Of a stretch of DNA of 64,000 nucleotides, positions 10,773-22,432 are shown one piece after another; position 1 is the stretch's first letter, and every line of letters begins with the position of its first letter. The translations under genes were made by a program, and so were the position numbers. The DNA is taken from assembly GCA_947179395.2 (NCBI GenBank), contig OX359293.1:45754351-45818350 (forward strand), read 5' to 3'. The notes beneath the pieces were generated by a model that worked only from the letters and a program-made list of their open reading frames with translations, had not been told where the DNA came from and did no database searches. The stretch comes from Pulicaria dysenterica (lineage: Eukaryota > Streptophyta > Magnoliopsida > Asterales > Asteraceae).

Positions 10773-10784
10773 TTAGGGGGAGAT
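10773..10784 (+). other. Polypurine tract of element B
   Basis: TTAGGGGGAGAT directly precedes the 3' LTR and would prime plus-strand DNA synthesis. It resembles the internal tracts near 7409 and 7432. Confidence 0.9.
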
Positions 10785-11579
10785 TGTTGGGAAATTAACT
10801 AAGGCATTAAGACTGTTTAACATGCAAAGTTGAAATTGTTAGAAGAGTTTATGGAAAACAGTTCAAAACTGTTAGAAGAAGTGTTGAAGAAACAGTTTAG
10901 AACTGTTAGTTGAAATTGTGAAGACAGTTGTAACCAACAGTTGCTGTGAACTTTAAAGCTGTTATATAGAGTTCATAACTGTTAGTACAAACTACTACAA
11001 CTGTTTGAAGACCTTGAAGCTAAAGACTGTTAGAAGAACCAAGAACTGTTGTATTCATTAAACAGTTTTTGTTGAGCTAAATATGGAAAAACCCTATCTT
11101 TGAAGATATCTCGAAATACTTTGAAGATCATCAAGATTATCTCAGAAGATAGAAGATTACCTAACTGTCAGAAAATCAAGGAAGATCAAGGAGTATATAT
11201 ATGCTAGATTAGAATTCATAACTTGTACTTACTCATTGATTATATTTTTGCATTCGTTATTCAAGTTGTAATTTGCTTTCTGAATAGTGCTAAGCCTCTA
11301 AGTTTCTCGTTGAAACCTAAGAACAATCTGTGTTCTTCTTCTAACATAATAAGTTAGATTGGGGGTGAAGTTTGCTATTGTAATCGTTCTCATTGATTAA
11401 TAAAATTACTGTTTGATTGAATCTCTTTGTGATCAAAATCTTCTTTAATCAATTAAGTGTGATTCCGCAACTTCTTAGTTGATTGTGATCATAGTTAAAA
11501 ATTAACTTTTATTCAACTTTGATTGGTTATTCGAAAGTTAGTTCTTGTTATTTGATATAAACTATATCCGATCCTGACA
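10785..11579 (+). repeat. 3' LTR of element B
   Basis: It is 795 bp, the same length as the 5' LTR. Differences seen include TATAG versus TTAAG near the start, TCAGAAC versus TCATAAC, CTCGAAG versus CTTGAAG, and TTCTATT versus TTTTGTT. About 1% divergence implies a recent insertion. Confidence 0.95.
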
Positions 11580-11584
11580 AATAT

Positions 11585-13164
11585 GATCTTCTTCATCTTG
11601 TTCTTCTCCTTTTAAATTTTCGAAAACCAAAGGGTATAAAAACAACTTTTTCTCTTTACATCTAGTTAATAAAAGGTTTGATTTTAACCAGTTAGGTTTA
11701 AACCAGTTTTGTGTTTAAACGGTTAAAAGGGATAAACTTTTATCTAAAACTTGATCTTAACCAGTTTTTTTGAACTTTTGTTTAAAAGGGTTGAAATCTA
11801 GTTTTAGAATAATTAGTTATTAATAAAACAAGTTTTGTTTAAATTAATAATTAATAGTTTTTGGTTTTTGAATTAAATCTAGTTTTTAATTAGTATATTA
11901 AAACAGTTAGTTTTAATAGGTTAAAAAGGATTTAAAATATTTTATGTATTAATCGAGAAACGGGAAACGAAACCTTCACCGTGACCATTTAGCGGCGCTA
12001 AAAGGACATAGCGGCGCTAAGGCCTAGTGGGCTTCGGCAAAAAGGGTTCTCGGCCCAAGGAGGATCTCGGTCCAATGGGTTCTCGGCCCAAGATGGTTTC
12101 GGCCCAGTAGGTTCTCCGGTCCGAGTGGGTCACGGACCAAGTAGGTCTCGGCCCAGTGGGGTTTTCGGGTTAACGAGTTTTCGACTCAGGAATTGTTGGC
12201 CCAAATAGTTTTTTTTTTCGGATTAATACAAAAAAGATTATTAATTTTAAGTTTTAAAATTAATAATCTATGATATAAACTAGTGTTATATATTTTTAGT
12301 TAGTTTAGTTAAAATATATATTTTAGACTTTTATTTATTATGACTAGTTTAGTCATTTTTGAATAAATTCTAAAAGGACAAAGTTTATATAACGAAATGG
12401 AGAAACAAATAAGATAGTATTTAATTGACCAAAAGTTGTCGTTTTTAAGTTTTTGGAAAAGTAGTAAAGAAACTCGACATAAGGATTTGATTCAAGTTTT
12501 GAATGAGATCAAGTTTTTGAAAGTTTTGTTGAAAAACTATTTTTGGTCAAATAAATTTAATTAGAAAATCATAATTCTCTTTTTTTTGGTTAATATGTAT
12601 TAATCAAAAGGGTAAATGAGAATGTTTGAACAAATCAGGTTATGTGCTTAACAGCAAAGTTTTTGTTTATATATTATAACTGCGTGGTTGTCTTTTATAT
12701 ATTTAGTGTTTATATATAATTGTGTGGTTGTAATACATACAGCTATAGTTTTGCCGACTTAGGACTCGTCTTTTCTATTTCTTCTTTTTTCCTTTTGGTT
12801 TTGGGAAGGCTTGCGTGTCAATTACAATCCCTTTCTTATTTGTAATGTTGTACTGGTTCGGGGAGGCCTGCGTGCAACTAACAACCCCATTCAATATTGT
12901 ATTTGTAATAGATTAGTAATAGTTCAATCACTCAACCAAGATGGACTCGAAGAAGGTGATGAAGTAAATGATGTTTCTTCACGAGAAGCGCGAACACTTC
13001 GGGGAGGTGTCAAGGCTAGTGGGAGTAACACATCAGAAAGACGAATCCAAGTCATTATTTCCTTAGGCTTAACCTTATGATTAGTTGGCAAAACTATAGG
13101 GGTTTATATGCTTATTCTTATTACTTGCGTGGTTCTTTTATTTACTGCTTTTCATATAGATTTG
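11585..13164 (+). other. Continuation of the family A leader
   Basis: No convincing ORF was found. The sequence is the inverse of 17734-18766 plus 30334-30530 in copy 2, which has lost about 200 bp relative to 12175-12390. It contains a G+C-rich motif cluster (11977-12180) in otherwise AT-rich DNA. In copy 2 the same leader leads into gag, so this is untranslated leader RNA of unusual length. Confidence 0.7.
11977..12180 (+). repeat. TAGCGGCGCTAA and CTCGGCCCA motif cluster
   Basis: Two copies of TAGCGGCGCTAA (near 11990 and 12010) are followed by about eight variants of CTCGGCCCA/CGGTCCGA spaced some 15-20 bp apart. The first motif is an inverted repeat (TTAGCG..CGCTAA). The cluster is kept in copy 2 at 18362-18560, so it is a family feature. 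Confidence 0.85.
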
Positions 13165-13354
13165 TGTTGGTCCCTTGTATGAGAGAGTAACAACAAGCAA
13201 CAGTGTGTAGAAGGGGGTGTTGAATACACTTTCTGCGAAAATTGAACAAATCAAAGAAAAGTGTTACACACAGTAAATCAAACCACAATCAATCAAATGC
13301 TTTTTATTAATTAGAAGATCATTACAATGCTTTGAATAAGAAGATGATTACAAT
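13165..13354 (-). repeat. Family D LTR fragment (3' end of LTR)
   Basis: It starts TGTTGGTCCCTTG and matches the left ends of the D LTRs at 51902 and 57883 through the GATTACAAT near 13354. It then stops, replaced by three imperfect copies of GAATGGGTACGTTT (13355-13435). No TSD was found. Confidence 0.8.
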
Positions 13355-15305
13355 GAATGGGTACGTTTATGAATGGGTACGTTTTTATATATACATAAAC
13401 TATCATAAACTCCTTGTTTATGAATGGGTACGTTTTTATATATACATACATGCATATATATAGGTTTGTCCCTTGCAGCGCGATATTTCAATTTTAAGCA
13501 TGAGCATGGAGAAAGTCAACTCAGAGACTCAAAAAATTGGTTCATGACATACTTGATTTCAAAACTGCGTGATAAACGACAAAGAACAGATCAGTTTGTT
13601 TGGGCACGGCCGTGCACTTACCAATTTCTCTAATCAGTCAAGGAGCCCGGAAATATCACTTCTAGAAAGAAGGTGCAATTACCATCTTGCATATTTGCAT
13701 TTGGAAATACGGCTCCCACTGAATCTAGACACGCTCCTTATGACCACCCTGTTATGGCGTGGCGTTAAAACGCGCTAAGAAGACAACAATTACCGCATCC
13801 CAAACCAAATACCTCTGGCTTAAGGATTCAAATACCTCAGGCTTAAGGATAACCTATATGATAATTACTTTTGACATGAGTCCATGAAGTATTTTTCACA
13901 GTGGGTCAATCCAATATTCGTAACCCTAACGAATATCTGTCAATTTTGGTCCGCAAAAACCTTTTGCAGCTATATTCGACATACTTTCGAATCTACCCCA
14001 AAATTACGATGAATTTATAGCACTATCATAGTTCCAACCACGATAAGTAGTCACGGATAATCTTTTGAATAAACCTAGTTTATTCCTGGATGAACCAAAA
14101 CATACAAAATTTGTGAAGAACAATGAAACTAATTTCTACACCCTTCCATATTCCGCCCTGGAATAAAGATGTATAATTTCTACCATTTCATTGACTCGAT
14201 TCACGGTGTATATCTGAATTACTTATTACTTTTGCATTGTAACTTATCATAGATTACAAGGAAAAAATAATATGATTATAAACCTAAAACTCAAGACTAG
14301 CACCCTGAAGTGCTCCTTCTTGGTTTTGCTAGAAATCGTTTTTGCAACCTAAGAACAATTCTAGACTTACTTATTTTATAAAATTCCTTAAACTTGGAGA
14401 AACTGGAAATAACTCCAAAGTTTCTGATTTTACAAAATAACTTCCTTGTAATTAAAACTTTTAATTACATTTGTAGATATACTGGATTTTATTATCCTTT
14501 TGAAATGATAAACCTTCTTACACCTACTTGCAAGAAACTTGAAATTAGATTCCCTGTGTATGTCAACACTAATCTAATATCACTACTAAGAATGTTAAAG
14601 AACATCCTATTTTATTATTTCTAACTTTGACCTACCAACAATGAATTAAGCTGAGTTGCTGAACATTTTAAAACGTGTATAATTTTATTCAAGTCATAAC
14701 TTGACTCAAAATCTTGCAATGATATCTTTATTGAGTACCTCTCAATAAGTCATGCATTCCTCGGATTAGTCCTTTCTCAAAAACTTACTATTTTAGATAA
14801 CCTCTAAAAACATCCGATAATTATATACTCTAAAAGGTTCAATCTTGTTTTTATTAAACTAGTTAAAGGAAAAACTTTTTAACTTTGATAAATACATTAG
14901 TCAGATGCTCCCACTATCTTTTATGAAAAAGTGCATTACTTTAAAACATCCTTTTAGGCCTTAGTCAATCCTTGACTAACATGCCTAAAACTTGTGTTCT
15001 AAACACATGTTTTAAAACTTAGTTTTTTTTGTAAGAAATTTGTTTTATGAAACCAAAAACTTGGATCTCCATATATCCATCTTTCTAATTACAGAAAGTG
15101 GTTTCATTAAACTTGCCATAAGTGCAAAAACACTTGTGAAGGCATTTTAAATTTCTTTCCCTTAAAACATTTAGTATAAAATTTCCTTAATTATAGTAAC
15201 TACCATAATCCCTTTTATACTATCTTAAATGTTTTTATCAAAAACTATTTTCACTTAGAAATAATGACTATTATTTTCATTTGTTCAAGGCTCTGAACAC
15301 TCACT
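13355..15305. other. Unassigned repeat-derived DNA
   Basis: No ORF with recognisable content was found on either strand. Small local duplications are visible: GAATGGGTACGTTT three times (13355-13435), and a pair of units around CTTAAGGATTCAAATACCTC (13806-13850). From its position it could be the decayed 3' half of family A copy 2, whose gag lies to the right on the minus strand, but I see no pol motifs that would show this. Confidence 0.3.
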
Positions 15306-15536
15306 TGTTAGATTATTAAAGTGAGGGTGTAATATGTAAATAACTCAAAGTTGGAAAAATGCTATATAAAGGCATTTGCCTCACATTTCTAAGATAAGAT
15401 TTGCATTACCAACTTACTTGTGTTTGTGTGTTGCTGTCAACCTCTCGCCTCTCTCTCTCTCTCAAAACTGAACACATACACAAACACTCACTAATCATCT
15501 AGCATTGCTTCATCCGTATAACATACGGGACCATCA
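15306..15536 (+). repeat. Solo LTR of element C family, TSD TCACT
   Basis: TGTTAGATTATTAAAGTGAG to ACGGGACCATCA, 231 bp, matches the C LTRs (18767-18983, 30107-30333) with several differences. It keeps TATATAAAGG near 15363. It is flanked by TCACT at 15301-15305 and 15537-15541. No internal sequence is attached, so it is the product of LTR-LTR recombination. Confidence 0.9.
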
Positions 15537-16029
15537 TCACTTTTCACAAAGAACTTAAACACTTGTTAAATTAGAAAAACTATCTAATTTTATAAACAAC
15601 ACTGTTTAAGTATTTTGAGTAGTGGAGCCAGCATTTATGTAACTACAACAAATCACAGCATAAGATCACCATGAATCACCAATCAAGTCAAGACTTGACT
15701 TATTGGTATTCTTTTAGTCACTACTGGACCAATCTTTGATTCATAAAATACGCACACGGATATGAACTAAATAATTAAAATTTCCATAAACTTAATCCAA
15801 AAATTTCCAAAAACAAACAAGACAAAAAAGTTTAGATAAACTTAAAAGAGTTGAATAAACTAGGAAATATAAAATTATTATAATATCCGCAAGCTGCACG
15901 TAGGATCTCTTTATGCTGGGCCGCATCACTTTCCATCTCCTCCTGCAATAAACGATTGCAAGACATTAGAATAATCGTAAAAAACTTTTAGAAGTGGAAA
16001 GTGATAAAGAAGTTGTTCACACGATACCT
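15537..16029. other. Unassigned DNA beside the family A gag
   Basis: AT-rich with no ORF. On the minus strand, GTATCGTG follows the gag tail at about 16026 and TTTATTGCAG occurs near 15945, a plausible splice donor and acceptor about 80 bp apart. The downstream reading (GAGGAGATGGAAAG) is not recognisable as pol, so a spliced product is only a possibility. Confidence 0.3.
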
Positions 16030-16889
16030 GAGGGGCCAGCCTTGCCACCTGCCTCGTGACCCTTCGGACAATCTCTTTTCCAGTGCCGGACCTTACCGCA
16101 CTTGAAGCACCGATTCTCGGTTCTTGCTTTGTTCGGCTTCGGCTTCTTGCCCTTGTTGTCGTTATTAGCCATGGGTGCATTCTGGCTGGGCTGGGCCTTG
16201 CCCTTTCACTTTCCGTTGCGCCCCTTCCTCTTCTTATGTCCGCCATGTTCCACCATGAGAATGTCCTTGGAATTGGTCCCGATACTCTGCTCAGCTGTCT
16301 TGAGCATAGAGTGCAACTCAGCCACAAATTTCTCCATGTTGTTCATGTTGTAGTTGACTATAAAAGGCTTATAGTCATCTGACAACGAGTTCAGTATCGT
16401 ATCCGTTGCTAGCTGCAACGGTACTGGGTGCCCAAGTCGCTCTAGGTGGTCCATGTAACATTTCATTTTCATGACGTGGTTACTGACCGAGGTCCCCTTA
16501 GCCATCTTGTACGAGTTGAATGCCCTGGTGGCATCATAACGTTATGTGCGAGCTTGCTCTTGGAACATGTCCCTCAGCTGGTGGATCATGTCATAGGCAG
16601 GAGTCTCCATCATGCTAGACTGCAACTCTGGACTCATAGTTGCAAGCATGAGGCAGCTAACATCAACGGCGTCATTGGAGCGCTTCGGAAAAGCCTCCCT
16701 GACGTCTGCCCTAGCATTACTGGCAGGAAGATTTTCTAGAGGTTGTTCTAGGACATGACACTTTCTCTCGTGCCTAAGCACGATTCAGATATTTCTCTCC
16801 CACGTGAGAAAGTTTGGTCCGGTAAGCTTATCCTTTTCAAGGATAGAGCGGAGAGAGAGATTGTTAGTACTAGTAACGTTGGTTGCCAT
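16030..16889 (-). pseudogene. Copia gag of family A copy 2, with stops
   Basis: On the minus strand it starts at the ATG at 16889 (MATNVTSTNN, then LEKDKLTGPNFLTWERN, the usual start of this Copia gag type). It continues through LQLATDTILNSLSDDYKPFI to a CCHC knuckle CFKCGKVRHWKRDC near 16090, where Arg replaces the usual Gly before His. Stops follow the NI of TWERNI, QEQART (near 16542) and GRNGK (near 16206). The AG-rich tail ends near 16030 and no protease, integrase or RT follows. Upstream is the long leader and, after removing element C, the family A PBS and LTR, so this gag identifies family A as Copia. Confidence 0.85.
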
Positions 16890-17618
16890 CTACAAATTAA
16901 AATTTTGGTTTAATTAGTAATTACAGATAAACTTTTTAATTATATATCATGAAACCCATAAATAATATATATTAGACCTAGGACCCATATTTCACATACT
17001 TGACGCAAGGTTTGGGCACTTCCCGCCAAGTCATGCTATTTCTGGTAGTAACACCCTGTACCAAATCGTACCTAACTGATACGACTCCTAGAACCTCGTA
17101 GAGCACTTAGACCCAGTCTAGTATGTTTAACTCTACTCTAGTGCTTTTTGGGCCGAGACTCCTGATTATCACCAAAATAGATCGCACCACCTAAGACAGT
17201 ATGAATTCTGGTCGGGACTCCCGATTATCGCAGAATCTTTCAAACCCTTTCCTCCAATGGTTTGAACCCGGATGCCCAAGGTTTGGGTACTTCCGACACC
17301 CGAGTACCGTTTAACTGTCAAGGTGTACCATTAGGTAGGTAGCACACTGATCTAAGATTTTTCTTGGGTTTTTAATTAAACTTAATGAAAAGCTTAATTT
17401 TCCAGTTTTTGAAATTACGATTTATGTGTACCTAAACTAGGTGCACAAAACGGCCTTTATAAGTTCCAAACTTATAATTTTGACAAAAACTTTAAATTTA
17501 TAAAATTTAACTAACACGACTAGCAACCTGTAGTCGTATTCTAGTTTGTCATAAAACGCTTTGTTTTTCACTGTTTAATAACAACCTGTTACTAAACCCC
17601 TTATTAATTACCATCACA

Positions 17619-17621
<3 letters not shown>

Positions 17622-17697
<76 letters not shown>

Positions 17698-17733
17698 TTA
17701 TATATATTTATATATATATATATATATATCACA
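17622..17733. repeat. (TA)n microsatellite
   Basis: About 110 bp of TA dinucleotides with a few TTTATA interruptions near 17685-17715. It lies in the leader of family A copy 2. Confidence 0.97.
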
Positions 17734-18361
17734 TATATGAAAAGCAGTAAATAAACCACAACCACGCAGATAATAAAAAGCATATGAATCTTATAGTTTT
17801 GTCAACTAATCCTATGGTCAAACCTAAGGATAAAGTGACATGGATTCGCCTTCTTATTGTGCTATTCCCACTACTACTAATCTATTACAAATACAATATT
17901 GAATGGGGTTGTAAGTGGCACGCAGGCCTCCACGAACCAGTACAATATTACAAATAAGAAAGGGATTGTAATTAGCACGCAGGCCTTCCCAAAACCAAAA
18001 GAAAAAGAAAAAAAAAACGAGTCCTAAGTCGGCAAAACTATAGCTATATGTATCACAACCACACAGTTATAAAAATATAAACAAAAAAACTGTGCTGTTA
18101 AGCACATAATCTGATTTGTTTAAACATTCTCATTTACCCTTTTGATTAATACCTATTAACCAAAAAGAGAATTATGATCTTCTAATTAAATTTATTTGAC
18201 CAAATATAGTTTTTCAACAAAAACTTTAAAAACTTGATCTCATTCAAAACTTGAATGAAATCCTTATGTCGAGTTTCTTACTAGTTTTCCAAAAACATAA
18301 AAAACGACAACTTTTGGTCAATTAAATATTATCTCATTTGTTTCTCCATTTGTTAACCCGA

Positions 18362-18560
18362 AAAACCCATTGGGCAGAGACCTATTTGGTCCGTGACCCA
18401 CTCGGACTGGAGAACCCACTGGGCTGAAGCCCTCTTGGGCCGAGAACCTCCTTGGGCCGAGTACTCATTTGGGCCGAGGCCCACTAGGCCTTAGCGCCGC
18501 TAAGTCGTTTTAGCGCCGCTAAATCCCTTTTAGCGCCGCTAACGGTCATGGTGATGGTTT
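18362..18560 (-). repeat. TTAGCGCCGCTAA and GGGCCGAG motif cluster (copy 2)
   Basis: Three copies of TTAGCGCCGCTAA-type palindromes (18491-18545) sit beside a run of GGGCCGAG variants (18370-18485). It is the counterpart of 11977-12180, with one more palindrome than copy 1. Confidence 0.88.
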
Positions 18561-18766
18561 CGATTCCCGTTTCCCGATTAATACATAAATAAAATTTTTT
18601 AAATCCTTTTAACCTAATAAAACCTAACCTGTTTTTAATATTCTGGTTTAAGTCCGGATTTAATCCAAAAAACCAAAAACTATTAATTATTAATATCAAC
18701 TAAACTTGTTTTATTAATAACTAATCATCCTAAAACGAGATTTTTTAACCCTTTTGTACAGAAGGT

Positions 18767-18983
18767 TGTTAGAAATATTAAAGTGAGGGGTGTAATATGT
18801 AATTACTCAAAGTTGGGGAAATGCTATATACAGGCATTTCCCCCACATTTCAATGTTAAGCTTTGCATATTTCTCAACTCTTGTGTGTGTTTTCTCTCTT
18901 AGCTCTCGGCTCTCTTTCTCTCTACTGATTACACATACATTAACTCTTAAGCATTGCTTCATCCGTATAATACGGGACCATCA
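18767..18983 (+). repeat. 5' LTR of element C
   Basis: It starts TGTTAGAAATATTAAAG and ends ACGGGACCATCA. The TATA region reads CTATATACAGG (18824-18834), whereas the 3' LTR and the solo LTR at 15306 have TATATAAAGG. The promoter copy therefore carries a TATA-box change. Confidence 0.95.
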
Positions 18984-18985
18984 AT

Positions 18986-18998
18986 TGGTATCAGAGCC
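18986..18998 (+). other. Primer-binding site of element C
   Basis: TGGTATCAGAGCC lies two bases after the 5' LTR (initiator tRNA-Met). Confidence 0.93.
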
Positions 18999-19549
18999 AA
19001 ACTTGTTTTTGGCTCTTGATTGTTCGAAAGAAGATAACTAAATCTCGAAGATTTCAAGCTTTCAAGTAGAAGAAGCTCACGGGTTTACAAAGGTTCAAGA
19101 ACTTCATCTTTCTTCAAGAAAAACTCAAGCTCAAACGATTCTTAAAGGTAGAACCATTAAAGGTACAAACTGCATTTTCTTTAGTCTTACTTTGAGTTGT
19201 TTCGAGTGTCTTACAAGGTGTTTTAAACATTCTCTTTGAAGAAAAACACAAACCGTGGGTGTTTTTATATACTTTAAGGCAAAAAGGGTCATTAAATACT
19301 CACTTTTTCAATATTAAATTTTCTGGGTATTAAAGCATTTATGATGTTCTTGGTCTGAAAGTACAACTTGAGGAAGAAGAAGTCATATGTCGTAATTTAT
19401 TTAATTATAAATTCTTAATAGTTTAATAGTTTAAGTGTTGTACAAGGAAAATCAAGTACTTGCCATACCAATCAAGTACAAGTGGGTAGACACTATTCAG
19501 GGTATGGCAATCTGATTTGAAAAGGACACCTCATACTCTATCAGCCGGA

Positions 19550-20000
19550 TTTCTAATCGCACGCGATTGGGAGGTGCTGCTTAGAGCTTTGAAACAATCG
19601 CAAGCGATTCATACGTAAAACAAATCCAGCCGCAGTAGGTTCAATCGCACGCGATTCATACTCGGACCTATAAGCCGGATTCAACACTTTAATCGCATGC
19701 GATTGAAGGGTTTCTAAGCTAGCTGATTCACATACGATTAACTCAGAATCGCACCTGATTGACTATCGACTATCATTTTTTCATGCAATTAGTTTTATTC
19801 GCATGCGATTCGGTCACGTGTTATTCTTTAGAAATCGCATTTGATTGTCAGATCTAACCATTTAATTTCCAAGTGTTTGAAGCTACAGGTTTGAATCGCA
19901 TTCGATTGGTTACCTATTCAATCAATACTAAGCTCATTGCTCATTTGCTTCAAAAGGAATTCACTCATTCGCACACGATTGGACAAATCACATTCGATTA
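19550..20000. repeat. Palindrome block 1: AATCGCAYGCGATT
   Basis: About eleven perfect or decayed copies of the 14-bp palindrome are scattered at irregular spacing in the leader, for example near 19554, 19596, 19643, 19691 and 19798. The rest of the leader (18999-19549, 20001-20248) has no ORF or clear motif. Confidence 0.93.
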
Positions 20001-20248
20001 AGAAAACAGTGATTCCCAAGACTTGGACAAGTGATTGACTCTTTGGACTTGACCAAAAGAACTTGGACATTTGAACTTAATTAAACAATCTAAAGTCTAT
20101 TTATTTCAAAATTGAATTTAATCTTTACAATATCTAATTCAAAGTTGAATTTCAAAAGACATTGTTCTTTCATCACTTTTGGGAAAGCTTTCGAACAATC
20201 AAACCATCTAACAAGCAAACGATCTTTTTCAACTAAAAGCCATTAAGA

Positions 20249-22432
20249 ATGTCAAGTACAAACGAGATGATGTCTATAGGTACCGATACAAAACCTCCTG
20301 TTTTGTTTCGAGGGGAGTACAATGTTTGGAAATGAAGGTTCATGGACTTCCTAGAGCACAACGAGATTTGTGGAGACAAAATGATTGAATGCATCCACAA
20401 GGGAAACAAGAAATTCACAAGGATCGTTGAAGCTGACCCGACCAACAATCCCCCCATTCTCCGACATGAACGTGAGAAGACTAATGATGAACTGACTGTT
20501 GAAGAGAAGGAGATCAAGAAAGCTGAAAGCCTTGCAAAATACTACCTCAAACAAGGTCTCTCATCAGAAATCTATCTCAAGATAGATAGCTTGGGAACTG
20601 CCAAGGAGATATGGGATGAGATAAAGAGACAGCTGCAGGGGACAGCACAAGGAGAATACATCAAAAGAACTCAACTGGTGAACAGCTACCATGAGTTCAA
20701 AGCTCGTGAGAATGAACTCCTGTCCGAAACATATGGGAGATTCTGCAAACTGCAAAACGAGTTGAGATCCAACCAGATAGTTCGAACTGACCTTGATTTG
20801 AACTGTGTTTTTCTAAATTCCCTAGGTACAGAGTGGAAGGGCTATGGCAGACTATACAAACAGATCAACAAAGATCTCACTTCTGTCACCTTCCACAACA
20901 TCTTTGAAGATCTCAATCAGTACCAGGATGAGATACTACAGTCCACTCCAAAACAGCCTGCTGCAGATCCTCTTGCTTTGGTGGTGGCTGAAAGAACCCC
21001 TAGGGAAAGCACATCAAGACCAATGAAACTCAAACAGGTGGTCATCAGTGATTCTGACCAAGATGATGATGAGGATGATTCGATCGAAGCAGCTTTTCAG
21101 GCTCTTACAACAGCTAGCAAAAATTTCAAGAGCCGCTTCAGCAAGACTAACAATCGACAGCGGTTCACATCCGGATCAAGAAGATCTGAAAGAGCAGCTC
21201 CAGTAGACAAACCCAGATATCAAAGAGATGAGAGGAAGGAAGAAAAGAAGGTTGAGTCTAAATGTTACAACTGTGGAAGATCGGGCCACATGATCAGGAA
21301 CTGCCCGATGAAAAAGGTAAAAGATGCAGAATACTATCGGCAGAAGTACCGCCTGCCTAAACAAAAACAGGCTGGGAACGTGCTGTTAGTTGAGGAGAAT
21401 CAGTTCCTTGATGACACAGGCTCAGACAGTGATCTAGATGGTGAAGATCACGCACAGTTTTGTCTGATGGCTCACAACAGTGAAGGAGGCAGAGAGGATG
21501 ATGACGGAGATGAGCTCTCCGAGTCAGATAAGGAAAGCCTGGAAAATGGAAAGGTATCTTATAGCTCTAACGTTAATATGAGTCATAAACATGAACACAT
21601 TCAGATCATATTAAATCGCATAAAAGAGTTAGAATGTCAGGCACTAGACTTAACCAAAAGAAATCAAGTTCTAGAAAATAGTTCACACACTCAAAAATTG
21701 GAGGCACAAACAAAAATTAAGAAGTTAGATAACAACTTAATCAGCCTTAGGAACCAATTAGCTGCTAAAGAAACTGAGCTCTTAGAGTTAACCAGTAAGA
21801 CTAATAACACCATATTAGACCTTAAAGTAGAATGTGCATGTGCAGAAAAAGATTCTGAGATTCTCAAACATGAACTTAGAGATGAACTAAGTACCCTTTA
21901 CTCTAGAATCTATGAGCTTGAGTATCTTCTGTCCAAACGTGATCAAAGTGAACAGACCATCTCTCAATACAAAGAAAAGGAACGTCCTTTCTCCAGATGG
22001 AATTTCGATGGGCTGGGCTTCAAATTGAGAAAGATTACGTCCAAACAATTATATAATGCTGATCTGTTTGGCGAAGGCCTTACCCAACGGATGATTTTTA
22101 TTGGTCAAGAAGAGGAACGTATTGAAGAAGATGTCAAACGAAACCTTAATCTCAGAACTGCAATTTCATTTGACTACTCTGATCTCAATGACTCATACCT
22201 CACCTGTCTCACGTCATCATCTGATACTGATGTTTCATCTTCTGTCTATTCTGATGAAGAACTCTCCTCTCCTGCTTTAACAAAGCCCACTTTTGAATAC
22301 ATTCCCCACAAGGAATTACAGCAAAGGTTTCAAACCTTACAGGGGTTTTGCTTCACTCATCTAGTTCAAGATGACCTTACCAAAACCTTCCAATCAGAAA
22401 CCACATCTGAACCCTCTCCACTAGTTCAATAA
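20249..22432 (+). pseudogene. gag: Sirevirus gag of element C, with internal stop
   Basis: The start is the ATG at 20249 (MSSTNEMM). An in-frame TGA at 20333-20335 falls in the conserved motif before RFMDFLEHNE, and the frame then stays open to TAA at 22430-22432. Capsid strings include KIDSLGTAKEIWDEIKRQL, ETYGRFCKLQNELRS and LNCVFLNSLGTEW. A CCHC knuckle CYNCGRSGHMIRNC lies near 21263, and acidic stretches follow. A coiled coil (about 21600-21950, LISLRNQLAAKETELLELT) is typical of the long Sirevirus gag. Gag forms the particle and binds RNA. The single early stop would force a start at the ATG at 20342, losing the first 31 residues. Confidence 0.9.

Larger units (their letters stand above)
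4086..11579 (+). mobile_element. Element B: non-autonomous Copia (Sirevirus-like) with additional ORF, no pol
   Basis: Both LTRs are 795 bp (4086-4880, 10785-11579) with about nine mismatches by eye. The target-site duplication AATAT is exact at 4081-4085 and 11580-11584. PBS and polypurine tract are present. The order is LTR, PBS, gag (4987-), inverted-repeat block (5934-7813), additional ORF (7796-10624), PPT, LTR. Protease, integrase, RT and RNase H are all absent, so movement would need enzymes from a relative. It is inserted in the leader of family A copy 1. Confidence 0.95.
3038..13164 (+). mobile_element. Copia family A, copy 1 (LTR and leader only), interrupted by element B
   Basis: An LTR with TG...CA ends (3038-3784) is followed by a tRNA-Met primer-binding site and a long AT-rich leader without ORFs. 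The leader is split at 4085/11580 by element B and resumes to about 13164, where a D-family LTR piece begins. The same LTR and leader occur inverted at 17734-31772 and 63081-64000. In the second copy the leader runs on into a Copia gag (16889), so this copy is truncated before gag. No 3' LTR was found. Confidence 0.75.
16890..18766 (-). other. Leader of family A copy 2 (gag-proximal part)
   Basis: It is the untranslated region between PBS and gag. 17734-18766 is the inverse of copy 1 (11770-13155). 16890-17620 exists only here and has repeated GGTTTGGG[CT]ACTTCC strings near 17010 and 17280. A (TA)n run separates the two parts. No ORF was found. Confidence 0.65.

Noticed and set aside
12811..13080. 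89-codon plus-strand ORF in the family A leader
   Set aside because: It is not kept open in the inverted copy (17830-18110) and has no recognisable content.
13165..13354. Complete solo LTR
   Set aside because: Only the last 190 bp of the D LTR are present and no flanking duplication was found.
15926..16030. Firm intron call after the family A gag
   Set aside because: Donor and acceptor look plausible but no recognisable coding follows, so it is left as a possibility only.
16056..16382. Plus-strand ORFs of about 100 codons with hydrophobic content
   Set aside because: They are the antisense shadow of the minus-strand Copia gag.
19550..20000. Repeated AATCGCAYGCGATT looked CRISPR-like
   Set aside because: Spacing is irregular, repeats are only 14 bp and degenerate, the host is a plant and no cas genes exist; it lies in a retroelement leader.
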